This document shows positions 24,845 to 34,224 of a DNA stretch of 64,000 bases, one piece after another. A program made the position numbers and the translations under genes. This DNA is from Proteiniclasticum aestuarii (GTDB lineage: Bacteria; Bacillota; Clostridia; Clostridiales; Clostridiaceae). The stretch covers positions 1 through 64,000 of the forward strand of contig NZ_JAFNJU010000011.1 of assembly GCF_017368455.1 (NCBI RefSeq), given 5' to 3'. The notes beneath the pieces were generated by a model. The model worked only from the letters and a program-made list of their open reading frames with translations. It was not told where the DNA came from and did not search any database. Numbering within the stretch: the stretch's first letter is position 1; each line of letters starts with the position of its first letter.

Positions 24845-25894
24845 CTAGAACCATTTCTTTTTCTTGAAATAGTAGATCATGGCCGCCGCGATCAGCAGCA
24901 TGACGATCCAAGCGATGGGATATCCCCATCTGTAGTAGAGCTCCGGCATATGCCTGAAGTTCATGCCATAGACCCCGGCAATGAAGGTCAGCGGGATGAA
25001 GATGGTGGAGATGATGGTCAGCACCTTCATGACTTCGTTCAGTCTGTAGCTGATGCTGGATAAGGTGATTTCAATAAGGGAGGACAGGACCTCCCGATAG
25101 GTTTCCGTGGACTCCACGATCTGCACCAGTTCCCTGTTCAGGTCTTTGAAGTAGAAACTGGTGGCATCGGAGATCTGAGTGACTTCCTCTTTTCCCAGCC
25201 ACGCCGTCACTTCTCTTAAGGGCCATACGAATTTATGGAGGTATAGAAGATCCTTCTTGAGCAGACGGATTTCCTTCAGCTCCTCATTGGTGCTGCTCTC
25301 CAGCACCTCATACTCGATGACATCGATGCGCTCACCGATATAGGAGAGAATATGAAAATACTCTTCCACCAGCGCATCCATGAGACTGTAGAAAAGAAAA
25401 TCCACACCTTCCTTCCGGACCATGCTGCTTTCCTTGCGAAGCCTCACCCTCACCGGGTCAAAGACATCCCCCTCTTCTTCTCCGAAGGTGATGACGTAAT
25501 TCTTCCCCAGTATGAAACTCAGCTGCTCCGCCTTCATGATTCCTTTCTTGTAGTAGATCATCTTCACGATGCTGAAGATGTAATGCTCATACTCCTCCAC
25601 TTTGGGCCTCTGGCCCATGAGGATGATGTCTTCCTTCACCAGAGGGTGAATGTCGAAAAGAGCGCAGATGGCTTCCACCACTTTATTGTCATACCCTTCA
25701 TCGATGTTGATCCAGAGATTAAACCCTTCTCTTGCTTCCAGAAACGCTTTCTGTTCCATGAGCTCCTTCAGGGTCACTATTTTCTCCTGCATGATTTCCT
25801 CGTTGTAGAGCGTCACAGAGATCATCTCTTCCCTTTCCGGTGTTCCTCTTCCTGAAACTTGGGAAGCGTTCCTCTTTCCTATGGCTGCTTTCAT
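24845..25894 (-). CDS. corA: CorA-family divalent cation transporter
   Basis: A pentameric magnesium or cobalt channel of the CorA family, 349 residues. The large cytoplasmic N-terminal domain is followed by two C-terminal membrane helices, with the family signature YGMNF (around residue 313) after the first helix and a positively charged end (FKKKKWF). AAAAGGAGGGGG precedes ATG. An internal ATG at 25825 is also possible, but its upstream site is weaker. The gene follows the NADAR-like gene by 99 bases on the same strand. Confidence 0.9.
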   Translation of the reverse strand: MKAAIGKRNASQVSGRGTPEREEMISVTLYNEEIMQEKIVTLKELMEQKAFLEAREGFNLWINIDEGYDNKVVEAICALFDIHPLVKEDIILMGQRPKVEEYEHYIFSIVKMIYYKKGIMKAEQLSFILGKNYVITFGEEEGDVFDPVRVRLRKESSMVRKEGVDFLFYSLMDALVEEYFHILSYIGERIDVIEYEVLESSTNEELKEIRLLKKDLLYLHKFVWPLREVTAWLGKEEVTQISDATSFYFKDLNRELVQIVESTETYREVLSSLIEITLSSISYRLNEVMKVLTIISTIFIPLTFIAGVYGMNFRHMPELYYRWGYPIAWIVMLLIAAAMIYYFKKKKWF

Positions 25895-25993
25895 TAAATT
25901 CCCCCTCCTTTTCTGTATCTTTCCTTCCTGATTTCAGTATACGCCAAAAAGCCATGGTTATGAAGAGAACCACAGCTTGGTTGAACGTCGATA

Positions 25994-26647
25994 TTAAAAC
26001 ACCATGGTATAGATTCTGCTGAAGGAATCCGGATCCTTCATGACCTCATCCAGAAGTCCTGCATGATAGAGACTGATGAAATAAGCACAGGCTCTGGCAG
26101 AACTTGCAAACATGCTCTGCATATTGTACTCGATGTCCGTCACCATGTCATAGGAGGCGAGCTCCTCATGAAGCTCTTTCCTCTTATAGAGGGCACGCAG
26201 ATAGATCCAGTCGAAAAAAAGATGTCTGGGCGATAAGCTGTAGGGCACATTTTCAAAATGGAATCCCAGAAGTCTTCCTGATTCCGTCAGCCTCTTATCT
26301 TCTGATACCGTAAAAGGATCCGCTTCCAGAAGATCTCTGTAGGGACCGCCTTTCTCAAACACTTTTGCACTTTCAAAGATATTCATGACGGGTACTTCCA
26401 GTCCATCTCTTGTTTCCGCTAATAACGTAACCCCTGCAAGTTTTCTTCCTAAGGGGTCCGGAGAGATGGTGGATACTTCCAGGATCTTTCCTCCGCTTTC
26501 AAAAGCCCGGATGGCATGATGCATGGATTCGATGGATTTATGTTTCTGATTCAAGCTTTGACCACGAAAATTCTCAAAATGTATGGTTTTCTCCACGATA
26601 AGCCCCTGATAGGAGGGTTTCGCGATGAAATACAGTCGTTTGGCCAT
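25994..26647 (-). CDS. Orphan NADAR-domain protein of the DarT1-antitoxin type
   Basis: A 217-residue protein that I recognise as the family annotated as DarT1-associated NADAR antitoxin. In studied members the NADAR domain removes ADP-ribose from guanine bases of DNA and protects cells from the DarT1 toxin. Shared features seen here are SLNQKHKSIESMHHAI, ILEVSTISPDPLGRKLAG, VMNIFESAKVFEKGGPYRDL, DKRLTESGRLLGFHFE, HLFFDWIYLRAL and YDMVTDIEYNMQSMFASSAR. The length and motif order are those of complete members. No DarT-like gene is next to it: the neighbours are corA and a divergent oxidoreductase. The family assignment is from memory, so I keep moderate confidence; the orphan state is seen directly. 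Confidence 0.65.
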   Translation of the reverse strand: MAKRLYFIAKPSYQGLIVEKTIHFENFRGQSLNQKHKSIESMHHAIRAFESGGKILEVSTISPDPLGRKLAGVTLLAETRDGLEVPVMNIFESAKVFEKGGPYRDLLEADPFTVSEDKRLTESGRLLGFHFENVPYSLSPRHLFFDWIYLRALYKRKELHEELASYDMVTDIEYNMQSMFASSARACAYFISLYHAGLLDEVMKDPDSFSRIYTMVF

Positions 26648-26811
26648 TTATCCTTCACCTCACTAATACTCTTATTATATCAATCTATAGGAATCTTTTA
26701 TTATGAATTTAGAAACCTTCTGTAAACAATCAGGCGGAACCCGCAAATCCTACTGCAGTTTATACTATATTGAGGGTAGAAGACAGAAGCAGATAAGGAG
26801 GAAATGCAAGA

Positions 26812-27759
26812 ATGAAGAAAATGCGCGCAATGATCATAGAGAAGTTCGGAGACCCATGGGTATTGAAAGAAGCCTTTCTCGATGTCCCTGCACCTGAGGA
26901 AGATGAGATTCTGGTGAAGGTTCATGGTTCATCTTTCAATCCTGCCGATGCCGCAGCGAGAAACGGTGATTTCGGTAAGCTCATCGATGTGAGTAGTCCA
27001 AGAATTCTCGGGCTGGACCTGGCTGGTGAAGTGGTAGAGACAGGCGCAAAGGCAAAGAAGTTCACGCCCGGCGACCGGGTCTACAGCTACCTCAGCATCA
27101 AGAGGGATGGTTCCTATGCAGAATATGCTGTTCTGAAGGAAAAGGATGCGGACCTGATTCCCGAGAATCTGTCCTATGCAGAGGCAGCTTCTCTTCCGCT
27201 TACAGCCCTCACCGCCTGGCAGGGCGTTTATGAGCTGGGAGAGCTGAAGGAGAATCAGCGCATCCTCATCAACGGGGCTACCGGAGGCGTCGGCGTCATG
27301 GCCATCCAGCTGGCAAAGCTTAAGAATGCTCAGATCATCGGCACAGCCAGCACAGAAACTCTTTCCGTGCTGGAAGAGCTTCAGATCAGCCAGATCATCG
27401 ACTACAAGAAGGAGAACCCCCTGGATGCCATCACCGAAAAACTGGATCTCATCTACAACCTGGCTCCCCTGAATGATGAGCAGATGAAGAAGCTGTTTCC
27501 CCTGCTGAAAGACGGCGGACGATTTGTAAGCACCACCGGTGTGCCGGAAGATGCGAAAGAGCACAGAAGAATCACTGTACTTGGCGAGCAGGCCAAGCGC
27601 GGCGGAGAGCGGCTTCATCAAATCTCAGAACTGGTCAGGGAAGGCGAGCTGAAGCCGATGATTGCTTCCACCTGGAAAATGGAGGACATTCCAGAGGTTC
27701 ACAGACTACATGAGGCTGGAAAGCTTCATGGAAAAGCGGTGTTTCTCATCAGCAGATAG
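26812..27759 (+). CDS. NADP-dependent oxidoreductase, zinc-free MDR/quinone oxidoreductase type
   Basis: A medium-chain dehydrogenase/reductase of 315 residues. The N-terminal GroES-like domain contains FNPADAAARNGDFG and GLDLAGEVVETGAKAKKFTPGDRVYSY. The Rossmann domain has LINGATGGVGVMAIQLAK (about residues 155-172). No zinc-binding cysteines are visible, as in quinone oxidoreductases (QOR). The substrate cannot be inferred. It is one of the few plus-strand genes, transcribed alone, with AAGGAGG ten bases before ATG and its own terminator. Confidence 0.82.
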   Translation: MKKMRAMIIEKFGDPWVLKEAFLDVPAPEEDEILVKVHGSSFNPADAAARNGDFGKLIDVSSPRILGLDLAGEVVETGAKAKKFTPGDRVYSYLSIKRDGSYAEYAVLKEKDADLIPENLSYAEAASLPLTALTAWQGVYELGELKENQRILINGATGGVGVMAIQLAKLKNAQIIGTASTETLSVLEELQISQIIDYKKENPLDAITEKLDLIYNLAPLNDEQMKKLFPLLKDGGRFVSTTGVPEDAKEHRRITVLGEQAKRGGERLHQISELVREGELKPMIASTWKMEDIPEVHRLHEAGKLHGKAVFLISR

Positions 27760-27838
27760 AAAAGCAGGATCACAAAGTATTGATCAGGAAAGAACATCAG
27801 AAATACGTAGAACAATATGATAGTCATGCAGGACGCAG

Positions 27839-27877
27839 AAAGAGAACAGAACCGTATAATAAGGGTCTGTTCTCTTT
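27839..27877 (+). terminator. Terminator after the MDR oxidoreductase
   Basis: A perfect 12-bp stem AAAGAGAACAGA / TCTGTTCTCTTT with a 15-base loop, about 80 bases after the oxidoreductase stop. Its T-rich right arm suits the plus strand; it may also stop transcription from the other side. Confidence 0.65.
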
Positions 27878-27950
27878 CGCTTTCTCAAGGTATCTTATGG
27901 AGCAGAAATTCACAGAAAGTTTCCGCAGTCTTTTATTATACAGCTGATTT

Positions 27951-28973
27951 CTACACTGCAGGGAAGACCTTGGTCTTGTAGTCTCCACCGGAAAGATGCT
28001 CATATCTTCTCTTTGCCGAATCCACGATATGAAGAATCAGGTCTTCGTAGCCTATGCCGACAGCCTTCGCCATCTTCACCAGATCACTGATTTCCCGATG
28101 AAGCCCCGGCAGCGAGTTCACCTCGATGACATAGGGCTTTCCGTCCACAACCCGCATATCGATGCGCGCATAGTCCCTTAATCCCAGCGCTTTGAAGGCG
28201 GCTTCCGCCGTGGCTCTGATCTTCTCTTCCACATGTCTCTCCACCTTTGCGGGAATCTGAAAACGCACATAATCATCATAATGATGCTTCACTTCAAAAC
28301 TGTAGAATCTGCTGAACTTCTGTGGCAGATTCGAAAAATCGATGCCCATGACCGGAAGCGTCAAAAGCTCCTGTCCGTTTCCAAGAACCCCGACGGTGAA
28401 CTCCTTTCCGTCAATATACTCATTGATCAGCGCCGGTGGATCATAGTGCGCAAGAAGATGCTCCACCTTCTTTGTCAGATCCTTGAAATTGTGCACCAGA
28501 GAATCCTCTCTTATGCCTCGGCTGGAGCCTTCATTCTTGGGTTTCACCAGAAGAGGATAGGTCAGGTCCATGTCCGACAGCTCTTCCACCTTTGTACAGG
28601 TGAAGAATCCGGGTGTGGGGATGGAGGATGCCTGCAGGGCTTTCCCCGAAAAGATCTTGTTGTATGCGATGCTATGGGGTAGAGGTCCCGAACCCGTGTA
28701 GGGGATCCCGTGTTTCTCCAGGAGAGAAGGAAGCTGAGATAATCTGGTTGCACCTTCAATGCCGTTACAGAGATTGAATACTAAATCCACCCTCTCCTTC
28801 CGGATTCTTTCCACAAGATTCTGATCAAAAGGAATACGGATTACATCATATCTGCTTTTCAGCGCTTTCACCACCGCTTTTCCTACTGATTCCTTGAAAC
28901 TGTCTTCAAGAAAACCTTCTTCGTTATGAAGGATCTCTGCTCTTGATTTGTCTGTCACTACTGCTATTTTCAT
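27951..28973 (-). CDS. ATP-grasp ligase, D-alanine--D-alanine ligase-like
   Basis: A 340-residue ATP-grasp enzyme. Family features are LVFNLCNGIEGATRLSQLPS with GIPYTGSGPLP in the N-terminal domain, YPLLVKPKNEGSSRGI in the ATP-binding part, and RIDMRVVDGKPYVIEVNSLP (residues about 270-290), which holds the magnesium ligands D, E and N. It resembles D-Ala-D-Ala ligases but differs from housekeeping Ddl in the entry motif, so it may join other amino or carboxylic acids. It has its own transcription unit on the minus strand. Confidence 0.72.
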   Translation of the reverse strand: MKIAVVTDKSRAEILHNEEGFLEDSFKESVGKAVVKALKSRYDVIRIPFDQNLVERIRKERVDLVFNLCNGIEGATRLSQLPSLLEKHGIPYTGSGPLPHSIAYNKIFSGKALQASSIPTPGFFTCTKVEELSDMDLTYPLLVKPKNEGSSRGIREDSLVHNFKDLTKKVEHLLAHYDPPALINEYIDGKEFTVGVLGNGQELLTLPVMGIDFSNLPQKFSRFYSFEVKHHYDDYVRFQIPAKVERHVEEKIRATAEAAFKALGLRDYARIDMRVVDGKPYVIEVNSLPGLHREISDLVKMAKAVGIGYEDLILHIVDSAKRRYEHLSGGDYKTKVFPAV

Positions 28974-29088
28974 TTTTCTTTCGCCTCATTCTTTCAACTC
29001 GATACCGACAACATGTCCGCCAGTCTACTGTAAACATACCACCAAGTCATGAACTGCCGGTAAAGTATCCATTGGACCCAATGAAAAA

Positions 29089-29137
29089 GAAGCGGTCAGG
29101 GTCAATTTCTGATGTCTCAGAAAGGCCCTGCCGCTTC
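29089..29137 (-). terminator. Terminator of the lysine ABC transporter operon
   Basis: GAAGCGGTCAGGG pairs with CCCTGCCGCTTC around an inner TTTCTGA/TCAGAAA stem. On the minus strand TTCTTTTTC follows. It begins five bases after the last gene. Confidence 0.8.
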
Positions 29138-29141
29138 CTCT

Positions 29142-29882
29142 TTAATTCTCTTTCAGCGTTCTCTGAAGGAAGGCTTTTGTTCGCTCTTCCTTGGGTGCAT
29201 TGAAGATGTCTCTTGGGTGTCCTTCTTCCACGATAACGCCGTCATCCATGAAAATGACACGGTCTGATACATCTCTGGCAAAGGCCATCTCGTGGGTCAC
29301 CACGATCATGGTCAGGCCAGCTTCCGCCAGATCCTTCATGACCTTCAGCACCTCGCCCACCATTTCAGGGTCCAGAGCTGAGGTCGGTTCGTCAAAAAGA
29401 AGGACGTCCGGTTCCATGGAGAGTGCTCTTGCGATGGCCACTCTCTGTTTCTGACCACCGGAAAGCTGCTTGGGCTTGGCATTGACATACTGGTCCATGC
29501 CCACCACCTTCAGATATTTCAGAGCGGTTACTTCCGCTTCCTTTCTGGTTTTCTTCAGGACTTTCATCTGTCCCACCACGCAGTTGGAGAGCACATTGTG
29601 GTTCTCGAAGAGATTGAACTGCTGGAACACCATGCCGAGCTTGGTTCTATAGGCATGGATGCTCATTTCTTCCCCTAAAATGTTCTTTCCTTTGTAGAGA
29701 ATCTCTCCACCGGAGGGTGTCTCCAGCAGATTGATGCACCTGAGCAGCGTGGATTTCCCCGAACCGGAAGCGCCGATGATGGAGATCACTTCGCCCGGGT
29801 CCACTCTGAAGTCGATGTCCTTCAGGATTTCACGATCACCGAAGGACTTTCGAAGATGATTGATTTCTATGATATGTTCCAT
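29142..29882 (-). CDS. Amino-acid ABC transporter ATP-binding protein (probable lysine importer)
   Basis: A GlnQ/HisP-type ATPase, 246 residues. Walker A is [11 protein letters not shown], the Q loop is [14 protein letters not shown], the signature is [15 protein letters not shown], Walker B is [14 protein letters not shown], and the switch histidine is in [14 protein letters not shown]. It is the third gene of the operon, three bases after the permease. The lysine riboswitch upstream of the operon points to lysine as the substrate. Confidence 0.9.
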   Translation of the reverse strand: MEHIIEINHLRKSFGDREILKDIDFRVDPGEVISIIGASGSGKSTLLRCINLLETPSGGEILYKGKNILGEEMSIHAYRTKLGMVFQQFNLFENHNVLSNCVVGQMKVLKKTRKEAEVTALKYLKVVGMDQYVNAKPKQLSGGQKQRVAIARALSMEPDVLLFDEPTSALDPEMVGEVLKVMKDLAEAGLTMIVVTHEMAFARDVSDRVIFMDDGVIVEEGHPRDIFNAPKEERTKAFLQRTLKEN

Positions 29883-29885
29883 TTT

Positions 29886-30659
29886 CTAATTCCCCCTCGT
29901 TTCGCTTTTGTGTGCCATGTCTTCGGGTTTCAGCACCTGCATCTGATTTCCTGTCAGGTTGTAGTTTTCCGGTCCGTCCATCTTCCTTTCGATGAATCTC
30001 AGGATTCTCGTGACACTGAAGGTCATGACCAGATAGATCAGCGCTGCTACAATGAAGGTTTCCATATACATATAGTTGACACCGGCTACGGATTTCGTGG
30101 CAAAGAAGAGCTCTGTCACCGATATCACGTTCAGCACCGAGGTGTCCTTGATGTTGATGACGAATTCATTTCCTGTGGCCGGCATAATGTTTCGGATGAC
30201 CTGCGGCAGCACCACATTCATCATGGTCTGGAAATGGGTCATGCCTACGGACTGCGCCGCTTCATACTGACCCTTGTCGATGGAAAGAATACCTCCTCTC
30301 ACGATTTCAGACATATAGGCACCGGTGTTGATGGTGACAATGAGAATGGCGGCAAAGGTTCGGTCCATGTCAATTCCGTAGGTGTTGGCCACGCCGTAGT
30401 AGATGATCATGGCCTGCACGATCATCGGTGTTCCTCGGAACACTTCGATATAGACCGACATGAGACCGTTGACGATCTTCAGGAAGATTTTCTTTGGTCC
30501 TCTCTCGGGCTGCGGAATGGTTCGTATGATGCCGATAACAAGTCCCAGCACCGTACCCAGGATGGTACTGATGATGGAAATCTCTAACGTGGACAAGGCT
30601 CCTCTCAGAAACATCGGCCAGTTGCTAACGGCTATATCAAAAATAGTCTCCAGTGTCAT
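29886..30659 (-). CDS. Amino-acid ABC transporter permease (probable lysine importer)
   Basis: A HisM/GlnP-family membrane permease, 257 residues, with about five transmembrane helices. The cytoplasmic EAA-like loop GQYEAAQSVGMTHFQTMMNV contacts the ATPase, and the conserved GTPMIVQAMIIYYG lies before it. AGGAGGA precedes ATG. The gene lies between the binding-protein gene and the ATPase gene. Confidence 0.88.
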   Translation of the reverse strand: MTLETIFDIAVSNWPMFLRGALSTLEISIISTILGTVLGLVIGIIRTIPQPERGPKKIFLKIVNGLMSVYIEVFRGTPMIVQAMIIYYGVANTYGIDMDRTFAAILIVTINTGAYMSEIVRGGILSIDKGQYEAAQSVGMTHFQTMMNVVLPQVIRNIMPATGNEFVINIKDTSVLNVISVTELFFATKSVAGVNYMYMETFIVAALIYLVMTFSVTRILRFIERKMDGPENYNLTGNQMQVLKPEDMAHKSETRGN

Positions 30660-30714
30660 TTTATCCTCCTCGTGGAAAACCGGCTTCAGAAGCTCTGAAG
30701 CCAGGTATCACATT

Positions 30715-31539
30715 TTACTCTGCGGAAGGCTGATTCAAAATCGCCTGATCCATAATGCTCTGCTGCTCTTCTACAGAGATCCCTGCAAGAATCGCATTGA
30801 TTTCTTCAACCAGGGTCTCATTTCCCTTCTTCACACCTACAGCGATGGCGGTATCATCAGGGGAAGTCTCAAAACCGTCTGTCAGTTCAATGAAAGTGAA
30901 CTTGTCGTTGGCTGCGGAAGCGCTGACCGCTTCCGGTCTCTCTGTCACATAGGCATCGATGACGCCGGACTCCAGTGCCACTCTGATGGCGGAGAAGTTG
31001 TCCATGGCGGTCTGCTTCAGAACGCCTTCCATCTGATCGATGACGTCATAGTGGAAAGTGTTCAGCTGGGCTGTGACCTTGGCACCGCCGAAATCGGAAA
31101 GGGTCTGTGCATCGGCATAGGCTCCGTCCTTCGCCACAACGATGACGAGATCCGACATGTAGTAGTTGTCTGTGAAATCAATGGATTCTTTTCTCTTTTC
31201 TGTTGGGGACATGCCTGCGATGATGGCATCGATGGTGCCTGACTTCAGCGCTGGAACCAGTCCGTCCCATTCCACCTTCACGATGACCAGTTCTTCTCCA
31301 AGGCCTTCTGCGATCTTCTTGGCAATCTCCACGTCATATCCCGCTGCATACTCTTCTGTTCCTTCAATCTTCACCGCGCCGCTCTCATCATCACTCTGTG
31401 TCCAGTTGAACGGTGCATAACCCGCTTCCATGCCAACCTTGAATACGCCATCCCCTTCGGCATCGATCTTTGTTCCGCAACCTGCTAATATTATAAGCGC
31501 ACTCATGATCACCATGACCATCATACTGATTCTTCTCAT
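30715..31539 (-). CDS. Amino-acid-binding lipoprotein (probable lysine importer)
   Basis: An extracellular solute-binding protein of family 3 (SBP_bac_3), 274 residues from ATG 31539 (AAGGAGAG eight bases upstream). The lipoprotein signal ends in ILAGC with the lipidated C21. The ligand-binding domain shows FKVGMEAGYAPFNWTQ, GYDVEIAKKIAEGLG and IIAGMSPTEKRKESIDFTDN, typical of polar amino-acid binding proteins. It is first in the operon, directly behind the riboswitch. Confidence 0.9.
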   Translation of the reverse strand: MRRISMMVMVIMSALIILAGCGTKIDAEGDGVFKVGMEAGYAPFNWTQSDDESGAVKIEGTEEYAAGYDVEIAKKIAEGLGEELVIVKVEWDGLVPALKSGTIDAIIAGMSPTEKRKESIDFTDNYYMSDLVIVVAKDGAYADAQTLSDFGGAKVTAQLNTFHYDVIDQMEGVLKQTAMDNFSAIRVALESGVIDAYVTERPEAVSASAANDKFTFIELTDGFETSPDDTAIAVGVKKGNETLVEEINAILAGISVEEQQSIMDQAILNQPSAE

Positions 31540-31636
31540 TCTGTTTCTCTCCTTTTTTGTCTGCATAGTATCTCTATACAGCCTCTAGTTATTTATAATT
31601 ATTCATTCGAACGCTTTAATAGTGTTTTCTGATAAA

Positions 31637-31895
31637 TAAAAAAATACCCGAGACGAACTCAGGCATTATAATGCACCCTTGAACCCCTTTCTTTCCCTTG
31701 ATAAGATAGCTCAACCTTATGACCTGGGTAAGCCATAAGGACAGTCCTGCAGCTGTTCACTGCAAGCCCAGCATAAAGCGGTGAGGCCACTTTACACTTC
31801 GGCGATAGTTCCTGTGCCATGGGATCTCTGCTTCCTCTACTTCTCCATGGTTCTTAAATACCGCTCCTCTACCTCACCCTACTAAGATGAGGTCA
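31637..31895 (-). promoter_or_regulatory. Lysine riboswitch (L box) with transcription terminator
   Basis: On the minus strand the leader carries the L-box landmarks in order: GAGGTAGAGGAGCG, AAGTAGAGGAAG, CGCCGAAG, TGGGCTTGCAGTGAACAG, GGACTGTC and GAGCTATCTTATC. The aptamer spans about 31700-31885. It is followed by the terminator stem GCCTGAG/CTCGGGT (31646-31664) and a run of seven T. Lysine binding should end transcription before the transporter genes, as in known L boxes. Confidence 0.88.
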
Positions 31896-31914
31896 CTATT
31901 AAATTGTTGCCTCT

Positions 31915-31943
31915 ATACTATCCCAATCCCCATTTCATGTCAA
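31915..31943 (-). promoter_or_regulatory. Promoter of the riboswitch-controlled operon
   Basis: TTGACA (31938-31943), 17-base spacer and TAGTAT (31915-31920), about 25-30 bases before the riboswitch aptamer. Confidence 0.8.
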
Positions 31944-32041
31944 CCGCAAAACTGAATAAATATGAGATTGACACGAATCAGGGAATAATCCTGTAGCTGT
32001 AAATATTTACATCTACTTTGAAATTCAAAGATTCTCAACAA

Positions 32042-33379
32042 TCACTTTCCGATGTGAAGAACATTGTCGTCGGGTCCCGATTCATTTAGCATTCTCTCAA
32101 GATAATACGCAGTCTTCTCATCACCGGCTGTCTCCATGAGGAAAACCCCTTCATGGCTCATCATTTCTTCTGTGATGTTCTCTTCATCTCCGCCGAAATA
32201 GAGCGCGTTCATCATGCCCATGGCTTCTGCCATGAGGGATGCTTCCTCTTCTGTAGCTTCTGATTCTTCAAGGAGTCTGTGATAGATGCGTGTAGCAGAC
32301 CGCTCCTGGAAATAGGCTTTCGAATAGGCATCCAGTGAATGGAAATCTGTCAAGGCGCTGCCCATCATGATGTCTGAAAGGTCTAGTTTCCTGCTCCGAT
32401 ACTCGATCCCTTTTTCATCCGATACAAGAATTCTTCCGTATTTATGGGGATAGACCGACAAGGCATTGGTGGCGATCTCATAGACGGGATCCATCTCTTC
32501 ATTCACTGTGATGTCCTGAATATGAATATGCCCAGTGAGATTGAGCTTCACCCCGTTTCTTCTGATGATTCCGAGATACTCCTCATGATTGTCGATCATA
32601 TATCCTTCTATGGCGATGCCGCTGTGCATCAGGGCATTATGATGGGATACCGTGATGACCTCTGCTCCTTCCTTCTGGGCTTCTTCCAGAACTTCTCTCA
32701 TCCACCTGAAGGTGCCAAGACTAAGGATGCCCCCCGCTTCCGGATATCCCAGCTCCATGTTTCTCTGATACCGGTTGGTGTCAACCAGAAGCATCCAGGT
32801 TTTCTCATCCACCTTCACCGCGTAGCTCAGGGAGTGCGCATCCTCTGAGAACGCTTCCGCAAAGCCGTTTTCTCTGTATATTTTCCTGAAGTCTTCCGGG
32901 GTCACCGTCTCTACCTTGTACTGCTCTTCTCCACGAAACCCTCTGGCGAAGGGATTGTTCAGGTCATGATTTCCTGGTGTAAGGTAGACCTCTGTCCCCG
33001 CTTCCTCGATTTCTGAAAAGACGGCAGCCAGCTCCAGATGACTTTCCCTTTCTCCGTTATTGGTCAGGTCTCCGCTGACGATGAGGGCATGGGGTTTTTC
33101 TCTCATGACCTCTTCCTTGAAAGCGTCAAGAATCCGATGGATCTCGTGGAGATTCTTTCCATCTCCCACTTCCATAATCCGCTGAAAGGAGGGTCCCTGA
33201 TCGTTGATGGAGGGGGATAGATAATGAATATCGGAAATGACCCAGATTTCAGATGCCTTCTGAAAATCCGGTTCTTCCGCTATGCTCTCCTTTTCCCTGC
33301 CGCTTTTTTCATATCCCGCAGAAATCAGGACGGAAAGAAGGAGTAGAAGTAGGATGAGGATGCTTTTCCTGTTCTTCAA
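32042..33379 (-). CDS. Secreted metallophosphoesterase
   Basis: A calcineurin-like phosphoesterase, 445 residues. The start is TTG at 33379 with CGGAGG nine bases upstream. The signal sequence or membrane anchor (residues 5-22) is followed by the metal-binding motifs SDIHYL, SGDLTNNGERE, TPGNHDLNNP, VSHHN and LTGHIHIQD, so the active site is complete and should lie outside the membrane. A helical C-terminal extension of about 100 residues is of unknown function. The natural substrate (phosphodiester or nucleotide) cannot be read from the sequence. Confidence 0.82.
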   Translation of the reverse strand: MKNRKSILILLLLLLSVLISAGYEKSGREKESIAEEPDFQKASEIWVISDIHYLSPSINDQGPSFQRIMEVGDGKNLHEIHRILDAFKEEVMREKPHALIVSGDLTNNGERESHLELAAVFSEIEEAGTEVYLTPGNHDLNNPFARGFRGEEQYKVETVTPEDFRKIYRENGFAEAFSEDAHSLSYAVKVDEKTWMLLVDTNRYQRNMELGYPEAGGILSLGTFRWMREVLEEAQKEGAEVITVSHHNALMHSGIAIEGYMIDNHEEYLGIIRRNGVKLNLTGHIHIQDITVNEEMDPVYEIATNALSVYPHKYGRILVSDEKGIEYRSRKLDLSDIMMGSALTDFHSLDAYSKAYFQERSATRIYHRLLEESEATEEEASLMAEAMGMMNALYFGGDEENITEEMMSHEGVFLMETAGDEKTAYYLERMLNESGPDDNVLHIGK

Positions 33380-33435
33380 TTGACTAAACCTCCGATTTGA
33401 CTTGTTTTCTCATTAAGATCCTTATGGCTTTTCCG

Positions 33436-34104
33436 TTAGGATCTGTTTCCATTTCCCCACTCCGCTTCCAGCAGCTGCGAGATTTCTCGGCGTGCACGAA
33501 CATAGCTGTAGTAGCCGCTGCTCTGAATTCTCTGATTGAGCGCCTGACTGGAGAGCCCCAGCTCCCTGGCCAGGTCAATCTGCTTCACGGAAAGATCATG
33601 ACCGTGAAGCAGCACCGACTGATGGACCATCTCTCTCTGGGTGTCTCTCCATCGGCTTTCCATATAGCCGCAGAGTCTTAGTGTCTCGTTCATCATGCGC
33701 AGAAGGCTTACGTTTTCCTCTGCACCGATGCGGATCATCAGGTTTCCGTAATCATTGTCTTCATGAATATTAAGAAGCGCTTCCCGCGCATTCCAGTAGG
33801 CAGGACCATCCACTCCGATGCTGAGCTTCGTGATTCTCGTCTCGATGTCCCCAGCACCGATGCCGAAAAGAAGCTCCACGCCCTCCATGTGGAATCGCAA
33901 CAGATCAATGATTTCCATGATTTTATCTCCTCTATGAAGAAGCCCCTGAAACTCATTTCCGATGGTCATGGTGAAATTCGACGCAATGACACCACCATAC
34001 TCCTCATTGACTTTTTTCAGGATCTCCGTGAGTCTTTCCTCCACCTGGGCTCTCTGCTGCCTTGTTTCCAGCCCCCTCAGTTCTCCGATGATCATAAAAT
34101 ACAT
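33436..34104 (-). CDS. satD: SatD-family protein
   Basis: A 222-residue protein matching the SatD family, named from a Streptococcus mutans locus linked to secretion and acid tolerance; its biochemical role is unknown. Visible features are MYFMIIGELRGLETRQQRAQ at the start, GNEFQGLLHRGDKIMEIIDL, LLFGIGAGDIETRI and a C-terminal helix-turn-helix-like segment (IDLARELGLSSQALNQRIQS). The start is ATG 34104, with ATGAGGAGA upstream. The usual SatE partner is not adjacent. Confidence 0.65.
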   Translation of the reverse strand: MYFMIIGELRGLETRQQRAQVEERLTEILKKVNEEYGGVIASNFTMTIGNEFQGLLHRGDKIMEIIDLLRFHMEGVELLFGIGAGDIETRITKLSIGVDGPAYWNAREALLNIHEDNDYGNLMIRIGAEENVSLLRMMNETLRLCGYMESRWRDTQREMVHQSVLLHGHDLSVKQIDLARELGLSSQALNQRIQSSGYYSYVRARREISQLLEAEWGNGNRS

Positions 34105-34224
34105 GGCACTTCTCCTCATGCGTTTTCTTCATTATAGCATTGATTTCCTGGTTTTCTAAACTAAAACCTTGATGATGCTCCTTGATACCAGAAGCTTCGG
34201 ATCGCCTTTATGCTGCAAAAGAAT

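Noticed and set aside
26929-27621. Minus-strand 230-codon frame opposite the MDR oxidoreductase, considered as the missing DarT toxin
   Set aside because: Its translation has no ADP-ribosyltransferase motif, and the sense strand encodes a complete oxidoreductase.
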